This document shows positions 20,514-29,503 of a DNA stretch of 64,000 nucleotides, in pieces. Position numbers and translations under genes: made by a program. Every line of letters begins with the position of its first letter. Position 1 is the first letter of the stretch. The notes under the pieces are model-generated. The model made no database searches and had not been told where the DNA came from. It worked only from the letters and a program-made list of their open reading frames with translations. The stretch comes from Deltaproteobacteria bacterium (lineage in GTDB: Bacteria > Myxococcota > Myxococcia > Myxococcales > 40CM-4-68-19), in assembly GCA_005879315.1 (NCBI GenBank), contig VBLC01000046.1, forward strand, positions 129,424-193,423, given 5' to 3'.

Positions 20514-20901
20514 GGCGCCTCCCGACGACCTCCGCAAGAGCCCGCGCGCTCCCATCCGCTTGCGCGTCGATTACGAGCGGATGAACTCCTTCTTCGCCGA
20601 CTACACCGCCAACATCTCCAAGGGCGGCACTTTCATCAAGACCGAGCGGCCGCTGCCCATCGGCACGCGCTGCCTGTTCTCCTTTTCCCTTCCCGCGCTC
20701 TCCGAGCCGCTGCAGCTCGAGGGCGAAGTGAGCTGGATCCTCCCGCCCGAGACGGCGCGGGAGCGGGGCGAGAACCCCGGGATGGGCGTGCGCTTCCTCT
20801 TCTCCGAACGCGCCGCGCAGCGCGAGTTCGAGGATCTGGTCGAGCGGATGATGGAGCAGAGCCTGGGCGAAGAAGTCGCGCAAGGCTTGCTCGAGCGCTG
20901 A
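20512..20901 (+). CDS. PilZ-domain protein
   Basis: RKSPRAPIRLRVDYERMNSFFADYTANISKGGTFIKTERPLPIGTRCLFSFSLP. Confidence 0.85.
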   Translation: MAPPDDLRKSPRAPIRLRVDYERMNSFFADYTANISKGGTFIKTERPLPIGTRCLFSFSLPALSEPLQLEGEVSWILPPETARERGENPGMGVRFLFSERAAQREFEDLVERMMEQSLGEEVAQGLLER

Positions 20902-20903
20902 GG

Positions 20904-21347
20904 TCACTCGGGGATGTCGATGAACACCGCGCGGGTCCCCGGCCCGACGGCGTGCGCGGCGGCCTCGCCTCCGCCGACCTCGACGACATAGCGGGAGGGC
21001 TTCTTCACGGTGCGGACGATGTCGGTGCGCGGCTCGGCGCGCTCGACGACCCCGACGACGGTGCGGTCCTCGCCGAGAAAGATCATGTCGAGCGAGAGGA
21101 GCGTGTTGTGCATCCAGAAGCCGTGCTCGGCGGTGGCGGGGAAGAGGAAGATCATGCCGCGGTCCTGCGGCAGATCGCGGCGGAACATCAGCCCGCGCTC
21201 GCGATCCGCGCCGTTGGCGGCGATCTCCACCTTCACGATCCAGGGCCCGCGCGGCGTCTCGAAGCGCACCGAGCCAACCCGCAGCTCCGTTTTCTCCGCG
21301 GCCTGGCTGTGGCAGGCGAGAAGAAGAAGGAAAAGGGCACGCCGCAT
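20904..21347 (-). CDS. DUF192 family exported protein
   Basis: RERGLMFRRDLPQDRGMIFLFPATAEHGFWMHNTLLSLDMIFLGED. Confidence 0.9.
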   Translation of the reverse strand: MRRALFLLLLACHSQAAEKTELRVGSVRFETPRGPWIVKVEIAANGADRERGLMFRRDLPQDRGMIFLFPATAEHGFWMHNTLLSLDMIFLGEDRTVVGVVERAEPRTDIVRTVKKPSRYVVEVGGGEAAAHAVGPGTRAVFIDIPE

Positions 21348-21356
21348 GGGCGACCG

Positions 21357-21740
21357 TTATCGCGCCGTCCTCACGCAATACCAACTGGAATTCACCTGGC
21401 CGAAGAGCTGCGAATACTTGTCCGGCGGAAGCCGCTGCTTCATCGCATCGAGGTATGCCGAGCTCAAGTTGAGCTGCGAACAGGTCATGCCCGCGGGACA
21501 GCTCGCGCCGGCTCCGGCGCAGGACTGCGAGCAGTAGCCGCTATTGAATCCCGGCGTGGCGAGGCAGGCAAAGCTCTCGCACTCGCTCGATCCCAGATAG
21601 AGGTACTCGCGCCCCGGCTGCGGTTGCAGCTCGCCGCCGTTGATGTCCTGGACGTGACAGGGCGCACCCAGATCGCTCCGCGCGCACGCTCCGGCAAGCA
21701 AGAGAAGTGTCAGGCGCGCGACGGTTCGGAACCCCTTCAT
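21357..21740 (-). CDS. cglC: Cys-rich lipoprotein, CglC/GltK-like (adventurous gliding)
   Basis: Lipobox LLAGACARSDLGAPC; Cys-rich; divergent neighbour of paired beta-barrel genes as in the Myxococcus G2 cluster. Confidence 0.6.
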   Translation of the reverse strand: MKGFRTVARLTLLLLAGACARSDLGAPCHVQDINGGELQPQPGREYLYLGSSECESFACLATPGFNSGYCSQSCAGAGASCPAGMTCSQLNLSSAYLDAMKQRLPPDKYSQLFGQVNSSWYCVRTAR

Positions 21741-21819
21741 GCGGGTGGAAAGTTGGTTCTCAGCCCCCCTTCCGCAAGGGGTTGCCCGCCTGGCGACCGG
21801 CTCCCATGTTTGCGGCGCC

Positions 21820-22473
21820 ATGCGCCTGCTGCCGCTCTGCATCATCGCCCTCCTTGCTACTCCTCTGCGAGCCGAGGGCCCGCCGGAGGCCGCGGACACC
21901 GTCACCGCCGTCCAAAAGAGGCCCCTGCGGCAGGCGAAGCGGCTGGAGATCCTGCCCTACGGCGCAATGAGCATCGGCGATCCGTATCTACAGCGCTGGG
22001 GCGCCGGCCTGCGTGCGATGTATCACCTCCGCGAGGGCCTCTCGCTCGGCCTGGACGCGACCGGCCTGGGCACCTGGGCGACCGAGGATTTCGTCATCGC
22101 CAAGCGCGAGCTGCATGCTCGCATCGTCGATTCGCGGCAGCGCGCATCGCTCGCGGCCGTCGTCTCGATCGCGCCGCTCTACGGAAAAGTGGCGCTGCCG
22201 GGCGATGCCCTGGTGCATTTCGAAACCTTCGCCGACGCCGGCCTGGGCGCCGCCGTCACCGAGACCGACGCCACCCGGGGCGTCCGGCCGCTGGTGACCG
22301 CCGGCATCGGCCAGCGCATCTTCCTCAGCGAGAGTTTCGCGCTCACCGCTCGGGTGGGCGGCAATCTCTACGCCGAACGCGTCAAGGTGCCCGACGGCAC
22401 CCTCACCAAGGCGATGGGCTTCTGGAGCATCGCCCTGGGCATTTCGTTCTATCTCCCCGGCGGTGAGCGATGA
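21820..22473 (+). CDS. gltB: GltB-like outer-membrane beta-barrel protein
   Basis: Signal peptide MRLLPLCIIALLATPLRAEG; SIGDPYLQRWGAGLRAMYHL motif shared with next gene; gene order. Confidence 0.6.
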   Translation: MRLLPLCIIALLATPLRAEGPPEAADTVTAVQKRPLRQAKRLEILPYGAMSIGDPYLQRWGAGLRAMYHLREGLSLGLDATGLGTWATEDFVIAKRELHARIVDSRQRASLAAVVSIAPLYGKVALPGDALVHFETFADAGLGAAVTETDATRGVRPLVTAGIGQRIFLSESFALTARVGGNLYAERVKVPDGTLTKAMGFWSIALGISFYLPGGER

Positions 22474-23246
22474 AGAGGAGCGTCATCGCGGCCGCGTTCC
22501 TCCTCGCCGCCGCCCAGTCGCGCGCCGAGGAGGAGAAGCCGAAGGCCACCCAGGTGGCGGTGGGCGAGGCCCCCGAGAAGCCCAAGGTGACGGCGGTCGC
22601 GATGGGCGAGCTTCCGCCCGTCGCAGGCGCATCGCGCTACCGCGCGCCGGCCTCGCTGCCTCCGGTGAGCGCGCAGCTCTTCCACCTCAAGGGCATGCTC
22701 GAGATCGAGCCGCTCTTCGCCTTCTCCATCGGCGATCCCTTCTGGCGCACCTTCGGCGCCGGCATTCGCGCCGAGCATCACATGGACGAGCGCTGGTCGC
22801 TGTCGGGCCACCTCATCGGCGGCTTCTCGCTCCTGGCGGCGCCCATTCAGGTGTGCACCGACGTCTCCTGCGGCGATCCGGCAGGGGACAAGCTCCGCTC
22901 CACTCCCGGAAAGCTGCAGCTTCTCGTCGGCGCGGAGCTGGGCTGGGCTCCCGTCTACGGCAAGCTCTCGCTGATGGGCGAGCGCACGCTGCATTTCGAC
23001 GCCTACCTCAGCGCCGGCCCGGAGCTGGTGATGGAGCGCATCGCGCCGGACGCGGCCTCGCCGGAGGCCACGCGCTGGGCGCCGGGAGCGCGCGTCTCGC
23101 TCGGCGAGCGGCTCTTCTTCGGCGATCGATTCACGGTGCGCATCGCAGCCAGCGAGCTGGTCTACTCCGGCCGGGTGCGCGGGCGCAGCGAGGTGGAGCG
23201 CAAGTTGACCTTCGAGGGCGGGTTGGCCTGGCTGTTCGGGCGGTGA
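22470..23246 (+). CDS. gltA: GltA-like outer-membrane beta-barrel protein
   Basis: Signal peptide; SIGDPFWRTFGAGIRAEHHM paralogous to upstream gene; ATGA coupling. Confidence 0.6.
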   Translation: MKRSVIAAAFLLAAAQSRAEEEKPKATQVAVGEAPEKPKVTAVAMGELPPVAGASRYRAPASLPPVSAQLFHLKGMLEIEPLFAFSIGDPFWRTFGAGIRAEHHMDERWSLSGHLIGGFSLLAAPIQVCTDVSCGDPAGDKLRSTPGKLQLLVGAELGWAPVYGKLSLMGERTLHFDAYLSAGPELVMERIAPDAASPEATRWAPGARVSLGERLFFGDRFTVRIAASELVYSGRVRGRSEVERKLTFEGGLAWLFGR

Positions 23247-23259
23247 AGGGGATGATGAC

Positions 23260-24957
23260 ATGCGCATCTGCGCATCTTTGACGGCGGCCGCGGTGCTCGC
23301 TGCGGGAGCGGCGCGGGCCGCCCCGGCCAGAGGCGCAGCGGAGGCCGCTGCGCAGGAGGCCTTCTCGCGCATCGACGGCGAGCAGCTGACCGCGGTGCAG
23401 GCGCAGGCGCGGTTCTCGCAGCTCATCGCGAGCCTGGCGGAGGCCGGCCTTTCGCGCAGCGGCACGGCGCTTCTGGCGTCGCTCGCCGCCGATGAGAAGC
23501 AGAGCGAGGACGTGCGCGCCGGCGCGCGAGCCCAGCTGATCGCGCGCGCCGGGCAGGACGACAGCCTCGCCCAGGCGGCGCTGACGGAAAAGATCGCGCC
23601 GGGGAAGCTGCCGGCCGCGATCGCGGTGCGGTTGGCGCGCGGCCACCTGGAGCGCGCGCTGCAGCTCTCCCCTCCGGAGGAGGGCGGCGATTTCATCGGG
23701 CTCCAGCCGGGGCCGTCGCTGGTGCCGGCCTCGGGCGAACCGCTCGACAAGGAGCTGGCGCGCGAGATGGGCGCCCCGCAGCAGGAGGCGAACGGCGCGG
23801 CAAAGCCGCAGGCGCCTGCGCCGGAGACCGACCGCAGGGCGCTGCGCGAGCTGGACGCGGCCCGCGCGCTGGCCGCCTCGGTGCCGGCCGGCGATCCATC
23901 CGAGGGAGACGCGCGGGAGGTGGCGGGGCTCGCAGCGCTGGCAGCGGGCGACGCCGAGAGCGCGGCGAAGGAGTTCCTTTCGCTGGCGCAGCTGCCGATC
24001 GAGCGCGGCGACGAGGGCGCCTCGGCGCGACGAGACGCCGCCTTCCTGCAGCTCGCGCGCCTCGCCTACCAAGGCGGTGACGATTCCCGCGCGACCGCCC
24101 TCTACGAGAAGGTCGGCCGCGGCGCGCCCGAGTGGCTCGACGCGCTCTTCGAAGCGAGCTGGGCGCACTTCCGCCGGGGCGAGGATGAGAAGGCGCTGGG
24201 GAATCTCCTCACCCTGCACGCGCCTTTCTTCCAGGGGCGATTCTTTCCCGAGTCGTTCGTGCTCAAGGCTCTGGTGCTCTACGAGAACTGCCGCTACGGC
24301 GACGCGCGCCGCGCGCTCGACGAGTTCGACCGGCGCTACCAGCCGCTGCAGGAGGGCCTGACGTCCGCGCTGGAAAAGCTGACCACGCCGCAGGCCGCTT
24401 ATGAATTCCTCGCCCGCGGCGCGGTGGGGCTGCAGCCCTCGCCGGCGCGCGAGGAGATCGGACGCCTCGAGCAGGAGCTGCAGCCCGACGTCGCCGCGGT
24501 GGTCGAGCTGGCGCAGGAGATCGACTCGATCGACAAGCGGCCGGCCGCGTTCCGCGCCTCCAGGCTGGTGGCGCGCATGGCGACTTCGGCGCGGCAGGCG
24601 CGGCTCGACCTGATCGACGGCGCCGGCCGCAAGCTCCTCGCGCGGATGGGGGCGGAGCGGGCCGAGCTGCGCGAGCTGCTCGCCCAGTCGCTGCGGCTCT
24701 CCTACGAGATCGCCGGCCGGGAGAAGGAGCTCGCCACCTCGAACGAGCCGGGTCTCGCGGCGCAGCCGCAGCGCGATCCGCCCCAGGTCAAGGACGACGA
24801 GGAGGTATGGCCTTTCCAGGGCGAGTACTGGCGCGACGAGCTCGGCAGCTACCGGTACCAGCTCGGCCAGCGTTGCCGCCATGCGCGGCCCGCGCTGCCG
24901 CAGGCGGCGAAGGGCGGACCTGCGCCGGCCAAGGTGGCGGCCGAGCCCGGCCGCTGA
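23260..24957 (+). CDS. gltC: GltC-like periplasmic TPR protein
   Basis: Signal peptide, helical repeats (AALYEKVGRGAPEWLDALFEASWAHFRRGEDEKALGNLLTLHAPFF); position after gltA-like gene. Confidence 0.6.
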   Translation: MRICASLTAAAVLAAGAARAAPARGAAEAAAQEAFSRIDGEQLTAVQAQARFSQLIASLAEAGLSRSGTALLASLAADEKQSEDVRAGARAQLIARAGQDDSLAQAALTEKIAPGKLPAAIAVRLARGHLERALQLSPPEEGGDFIGLQPGPSLVPASGEPLDKELAREMGAPQQEANGAAKPQAPAPETDRRALRELDAARALAASVPAGDPSEGDAREVAGLAALAAGDAESAAKEFLSLAQLPIERGDEGASARRDAAFLQLARLAYQGGDDSRATALYEKVGRGAPEWLDALFEASWAHFRRGEDEKALGNLLTLHAPFFQGRFFPESFVLKALVLYENCRYGDARRALDEFDRRYQPLQEGLTSALEKLTTPQAAYEFLARGAVGLQPSPAREEIGRLEQELQPDVAAVVELAQEIDSIDKRPAAFRASRLVARMATSARQARLDLIDGAGRKLLARMGAERAELRELLAQSLRLSYEIAGREKELATSNEPGLAAQPQRDPPQVKDDEEVWPFQGEYWRDELGSYRYQLGQRCRHARPALPQAAKGGPAPAKVAAEPGR

Positions 24958-25072
24958 TCCGTCGATGCGAAAGGAAGTTCCCAGCCTGGGAGACATCGTT
25001 CACACCGCCGCCGTCGGCAGGCCGGCGCTGCCGGGCGCGAAGGTTGCAGCCTGAGAGGGAGGGGAGGGGTCC

Positions 25073-28000
25073 ATGCTCGTTCTCTTCATCGCCGCCGCCA
25101 TCGCTCAACAGCCCGCCCGCGACAAGGCGCTGCTCCACCCCCACGTCGAGCAGATCGTGGCGGAGAAGGAGCAGGAGCAGGAGCAGACACTGCGGCGCCT
25201 TCTTTCGCTGGGCGGTTCGGCGGAGGAACAGGCGGAAGTGACGGCCCGCCTCGCGGCGGTGCTGCGAGCGCGCGGTCTTTCCCTCTCCATCCGCGCCCAG
25301 GCCGAAGCCGACCAGGGCGACGAGGTCTCGGCAGGCCGCGATCGCGCCACCGTCGCCGCCGTGCGCGCCGAGGCCATCGCGCGCTATCGCGAGCTCTTGA
25401 AGAAATATCCCGCCGCGCCGCGCCTGGACGAGGCGCTCTTCTTCCTCGCCGACATCCTCCAGGACTCGAGCCGCGATCAGGAGGCGGTGGCCGCCGCCCG
25501 CGAGCTGGTGAAGAAGTACCCGCGCTCGCCCTGGGCGCCCGCCAGCCACGTCTTTCTCGGTGAGCATCTCTTCGACCAGGCCAAACTGGCCGAGGCGCTG
25601 CACGAGTACCGCGCCGCCGCCGAAGTGCCCGGAGACGAGGTCTATCCCTACGCGCTCTACAAGGCGGCCTGGTGCCGGTTCAATCAAGGCGCCTTCGTCG
25701 ACGCCATGAAGCTTCTGCGCCGCGTGGTGGAGGTCTCGGCTAAGGCCGGCGACGAGAACAAGGTCCACCTCGCCCGCGAGGCGCGCCGCGACTATGTCAT
25801 CGCCTACGCCCGCGTCGGCAAGCCCGAAGCGGCTCGCGACGAGTTCGCCCAGATCTTCGGCGCCGAGGCGGGCCGCAAGATGCTCGAGCAGTACGGCAAG
25901 CTGCTCTTCGAGACCGGCCGCGATCCCGAAGCGCAACTGGTCCACCGCCAGCTGCTCGAGATCCACGGCGACATCGCGGCGGCGGCGCTCGATCGAACAC
26001 GCCTGCTCGTCCTCGCCCAGCGCAGCGGCCGGCGCACCGAGCTGCTCCGCGAGGCGAAGTTGCTGACCGAGACGTTCCTGCGGGTGAAGAAGAACGCCGC
26101 GCCCGGCGACGAGGCCTTCGAGGAAGCGAGCCGCATCGCCGAGGAGACGCTGCGCAACCTCGCCGTGCAGATCCACAACGAGGCGCGCAAGACCGATCTG
26201 GAGGAGACCTGGGCGGCTGCGCGCTCGCTCTATTCGCAATACCTGACCATCTTCCCCGACGCGCCAGACGCCTACGAGCTGCGCTTCTTCTACGGCGAGC
26301 TCCTCTACGCGCAGGACGACAAGGGCGAGGCGGCCGGGATGTACGAGGCGGTCGTGCGGCAGGACATGGCGCGCAATCCGCCCGGCCGCTGGCTGCAGAA
26401 GGCAGCGTGGAGCGCGGTGCTCTCGCGCGACGAGTTCATCCGCGGCGATGCGAAGGAGAAGAAGGATACCGGCGAACGCCGCGCGCAGCGGCCGCTCACG
26501 GCCGACGAACAGAAGCTGGCCGCGGCCTGCCGCCTCTATCTGCTGGCGCTGCCCGAGGGTCCGCACGCCGTCGAGGTCGCCTTCAAGGTCGGCCGGCTCG
26601 AGTACGTCTCCAGCGACCTGCCCGAAGCCGAGAAGCATCTCTCCTGGGTCGCGCTCAAGCACCCCGAGCACGAGCTGGCCGAGTACGCCGCCAACCTGGT
26701 TCTCGACATCTCCAACCTGCGCAAGGATTGGGAGAGCGTGCACCGCTGGGCGATCAAGTTCCTCGAGGACAGGAAGCTGACTGCGCATGGGACGCTCGCG
26801 AACGATCTGCGGCGCATCGAGGAGGAGAGCGCGTACGGCATCTCCGACTCGACCGGGACGGACGAGAAGAAGGCGGAGACCCTGCTGGCGTTCGCCGCGT
26901 CTCATCCCAAGGGCGAGCTGACCGACAAGGCGCTCTTCGGAGCTGCCGCGGCCCTGTCGCGCGCCGGCCGTGTCGACGATGCGCTGGCGGCGCGCGCGCG
27001 GGTCTGGAAGGAGACGCCGGCTTCGCCGCTGGTGCCTCGGGCGCTGCTCTCGTCCGCTTCCGACCACGCCGCCGTCGGGGATGTCGGTGAGGCGGCCGCG
27101 CTGCTCGAGAAGTACGCGGCGGGTTTCCAGAAGCAGCACGCGCTGGAGAAGTGGCTGCGCGAGCACGGCAAGACCAGGAAGGCGAAGAGCGCGCCCGTCT
27201 ACGAAGAGACCAAGGCGCAGACCGCGCTGCACGACGCGGCCTTCTTGCGCGAGGCGCGCGGCGAGCTGCGACAGGCGCTGAGCGATCGCGCGCTGGCGCT
27301 GCAGCTGTGGAAGAAAGCGGCGGACTCCGACGACGAGCTCTTCGCCAAGGCCGCGCTGCGAGCAAGACTGGGTGAGGCGGCCCGCGCCGCGCGCGAGTTC
27401 ACCGCGGTCGCCCGCGAGGCGAAAGCGAAGCCGGCGCTGGAGTTGACGGCGCTGCGCGAGGCGGCGAGGCAGTACGCGCGCGCCGGCGAGACGGGAAATG
27501 CGCAGTGGTCGTGGACCGAGCTCGAGCGCGTCTTCAAGTCTCTCGCCCCGAAAGCGCGCGAGAAGCTGACGCCCGACGCGCTCGCGGCAGCCGCCGAGGC
27601 GCACTTCGCGCTCGGCACGCACGCCTTCGATCAATTCAAGCGGCAGCAGATCCAGCCGCCCTTGATGGCGACGCTCAACCGCAAGGTGACTCTCCTGCAG
27701 GCGGTGAAGAGGCGCGCCGAAGAGACCGTCGCCATGCGCCAGGCCGAGCCCGCCGTCTGCGCTCTGGCCCAGCTCGGCGAGGCGCAGATCCTGCTGGGGC
27801 AGGCCATCGCGCAGAGCCCCTTCCCGCCGCGGCTCAACGGGGAGCAGCGAAAGCTCTACCGCGAGATGCTCGAGGAGAAGGCGCAACCGCTCCAGGTGGA
27901 CGCGCGGGAGACCCTCAAGAGCGCCGACGAGAAGGCGCGCGAGCTGGGCGTGACCGGCAGCTGCGCCGCGAAAGTCTCCTCGCTCTTGGAGAAGGTCAAC

Positions 28001-29143
28001 GCCAAGCCCGGCGCGCGGCCGCAGATGCAGCTCGCGCCGGCGCCGCTCGCGCCCGCGTCGGAGTTCCTCGAGGCCGACGCCAAGCTGGTCGCGGCAGGAG
28101 AGCCGCAGCCGGGCGAGCGGGCGCGGCGGCTGCTGGACGACGCGCTTGTGGCGCTGAAGTCGGCGGACAAGATCAAGCCCGAGGAGCTGGTCGCCAAGTT
28201 CCAGGCGGCCGCCGAGGAGTCGGGCGCTCCGGGAATTGCGCTCTTCGACTACGCGGTGGCGCTCGATCGCGCAGGCCGCGCAGAGGAGGCGGAGAGCGTC
28301 TACCGGAAGATCGCCAAGGGCGAGCTGGGCTATCGCGCTGCAGAGCGGCTGGTCTCGCTGGCGCTCTCGCGCGGCGATGTCCGGGCCGCGCGCCAGGCGC
28401 TCTCGATCGCCGACTCCGCCTTGGCCGGCGATGCGCGCGCGAAGACGCTGCGAGCCGAGCTGGAGCTGATGCTGGGCGACGCTCCTGCGGCGAGATCCGC
28501 ATTGAGGCTGTCTCTGGCCCAGCGCCCGAACGACGTTCGGGCCCTCTGCGCGCTTGCGCGAGCACATCTGGCCCAAGGGGACAGGGGCGCTGCGAGACTG
28601 TTCGCCGCGCGCGCCGCCCAGGTCGATCCGCACCATGCGCTTCCGCTCATCGTCAAGGCGGAGGTCGCGCGGGCGGAGAACGACCCTGCCGCCGAGTTGG
28701 CCGCGGCGCGCGCGGCGGCGGAGGTGGATGAGCGCTCGGCGCTGGCCGCGCTGGTCCTGGGCCGCGCGCTCTTCGAGCGCGGATTGACGGGCGACGCCGT
28801 CGATCAATTCGCCCGCGCCGCCGCGCTCGACGCCGGCTCCTATCCGGCCGCGCTCGCCCTCGGACAGGCGCTCGCGGCATCGGGCCGCACGCAGGAGGCC
28901 GAGCAGGCGCTCGCCCGTGCGGTCGCGCTCGCTCCCAAGGCCGCCCAGCCGCACCTCGACCTGGCCCGTCTGAAGCTGGATGGCGACAACGATGCCCAAG
29001 CCGCGCTGTCGGAGGCAAAACTTTTCCTCGCGTTGTCCACGCAGCCTCCGCCCCCAGGGCATCCGATCCACGCCTTGGTGCAGCGCTGCGAGGAGGCGCT
29101 CAAACAGCGGGCGCAGGCATCGGTCGTGCAACAGGGGAAGTAG
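25073..29143 (+). CDS. Large (1356 aa) TPR protein, GltD/AgmU (GltE)-like
   Basis: Signal peptide and many TPR-like repeats; purine-rich RBS GAGGGAGGGGAGGGG; position within glt-like cluster. Confidence 0.6.
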   Translation: MLVLFIAAAIAQQPARDKALLHPHVEQIVAEKEQEQEQTLRRLLSLGGSAEEQAEVTARLAAVLRARGLSLSIRAQAEADQGDEVSAGRDRATVAAVRAEAIARYRELLKKYPAAPRLDEALFFLADILQDSSRDQEAVAAARELVKKYPRSPWAPASHVFLGEHLFDQAKLAEALHEYRAAAEVPGDEVYPYALYKAAWCRFNQGAFVDAMKLLRRVVEVSAKAGDENKVHLAREARRDYVIAYARVGKPEAARDEFAQIFGAEAGRKMLEQYGKLLFETGRDPEAQLVHRQLLEIHGDIAAAALDRTRLLVLAQRSGRRTELLREAKLLTETFLRVKKNAAPGDEAFEEASRIAEETLRNLAVQIHNEARKTDLEETWAAARSLYSQYLTIFPDAPDAYELRFFYGELLYAQDDKGEAAGMYEAVVRQDMARNPPGRWLQKAAWSAVLSRDEFIRGDAKEKKDTGERRAQRPLTADEQKLAAACRLYLLALPEGPHAVEVAFKVGRLEYVSSDLPEAEKHLSWVALKHPEHELAEYAANLVLDISNLRKDWESVHRWAIKFLEDRKLTAHGTLANDLRRIEEESAYGISDSTGTDEKKAETLLAFAASHPKGELTDKALFGAAAALSRAGRVDDALAARARVWKETPASPLVPRALLSSASDHAAVGDVGEAAALLEKYAAGFQKQHALEKWLREHGKTRKAKSAPVYEETKAQTALHDAAFLREARGELRQALSDRALALQLWKKAADSDDELFAKAALRARLGEAARAAREFTAVAREAKAKPALELTALREAARQYARAGETGNAQWSWTELERVFKSLAPKAREKLTPDALAAAAEAHFALGTHAFDQFKRQQIQPPLMATLNRKVTLLQAVKRRAEETVAMRQAEPAVCALAQLGEAQILLGQAIAQSPFPPRLNGEQRKLYREMLEEKAQPLQVDARETLKSADEKARELGVTGSCAAKVSSLLEKVNAKPGARPQMQLAPAPLAPASEFLEADAKLVAAGEPQPGERARRLLDDALVALKSADKIKPEELVAKFQAAAEESGAPGIALFDYAVALDRAGRAEEAESVYRKIAKGELGYRAAERLVSLALSRGDVRAARQALSIADSALAGDARAKTLRAELELMLGDAPAARSALRLSLAQRPNDVRALCALARAHLAQGDRGAARLFAARAAQVDPHHALPLIVKAEVARAENDPAAELAAARAAAEVDERSALAALVLGRALFERGLTGDAVDQFARAAALDAGSYPAALALGQALAASGRTQEAEQALARAVALAPKAAQPHLDLARLKLDGDNDAQAALSEAKLFLALSTQPPPPGHPIHALVQRCEEALKQRAQASVVQQGK

Positions 29144-29209
29144 GCGGGCGTAGCCGCCACCGGCAGCAGGCGGGCGGGCGGCCGGAACCGGGTCGCGGGG
29201 GAGGGGGGA

Positions 29210-29476
29210 ATGCTCAAGAAGCTCTTGCTTGCGGCCGCCGCGGCAGCCTTTCTCGGGACCGGCGCCGCCGCTGCAGATGACGCAGGCAAGAAGCCGCCGA
29301 CCGCGCGGCCCCGCCGAACCGTCCTCCACTTCGGCGAAGACGACATCCGAGGCGACATCACCCGGCCGGATGGAGAGCTCGTCCAGGCCCCGCGCAAAGT
29401 TTCCGATCAGAGTCTCGTGCGCGTGCGCCGCTCCTTTCTCGACCGCGCCCTCGCCGCTCCCCTCCATGGACGCTGA
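29210..29476 (+). CDS. Small exported protein, GltF-like candidate
   Basis: Signal peptide; RPRRTVLHFGEDDIRGDITRPDGELVQAPRKVSDQSLVRVRRSF; RBS GGGGGAGGGGGG. Confidence 0.5.
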   Translation: MLKKLLLAAAAAAFLGTGAAAADDAGKKPPTARPRRTVLHFGEDDIRGDITRPDGELVQAPRKVSDQSLVRVRRSFLDRALAAPLHGR

Positions 29477-29503
29477 TCAAACCCTCCTCATGGACGGCAA
29501 CCG

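Noticed and set aside
21766-21781. CCCCTT-CCGC-AAGGGG hairpin between cglC-like and gltB-like starts
   Set aside because: Short, no T-tract; could be 5' UTR structure but not supportable as a specific element.
24788-29467. 1559-aa minus-strand ORF, longest in the track
   Set aside because: Antisense to the large TPR gene; compositionally biased translation, no domain motifs.
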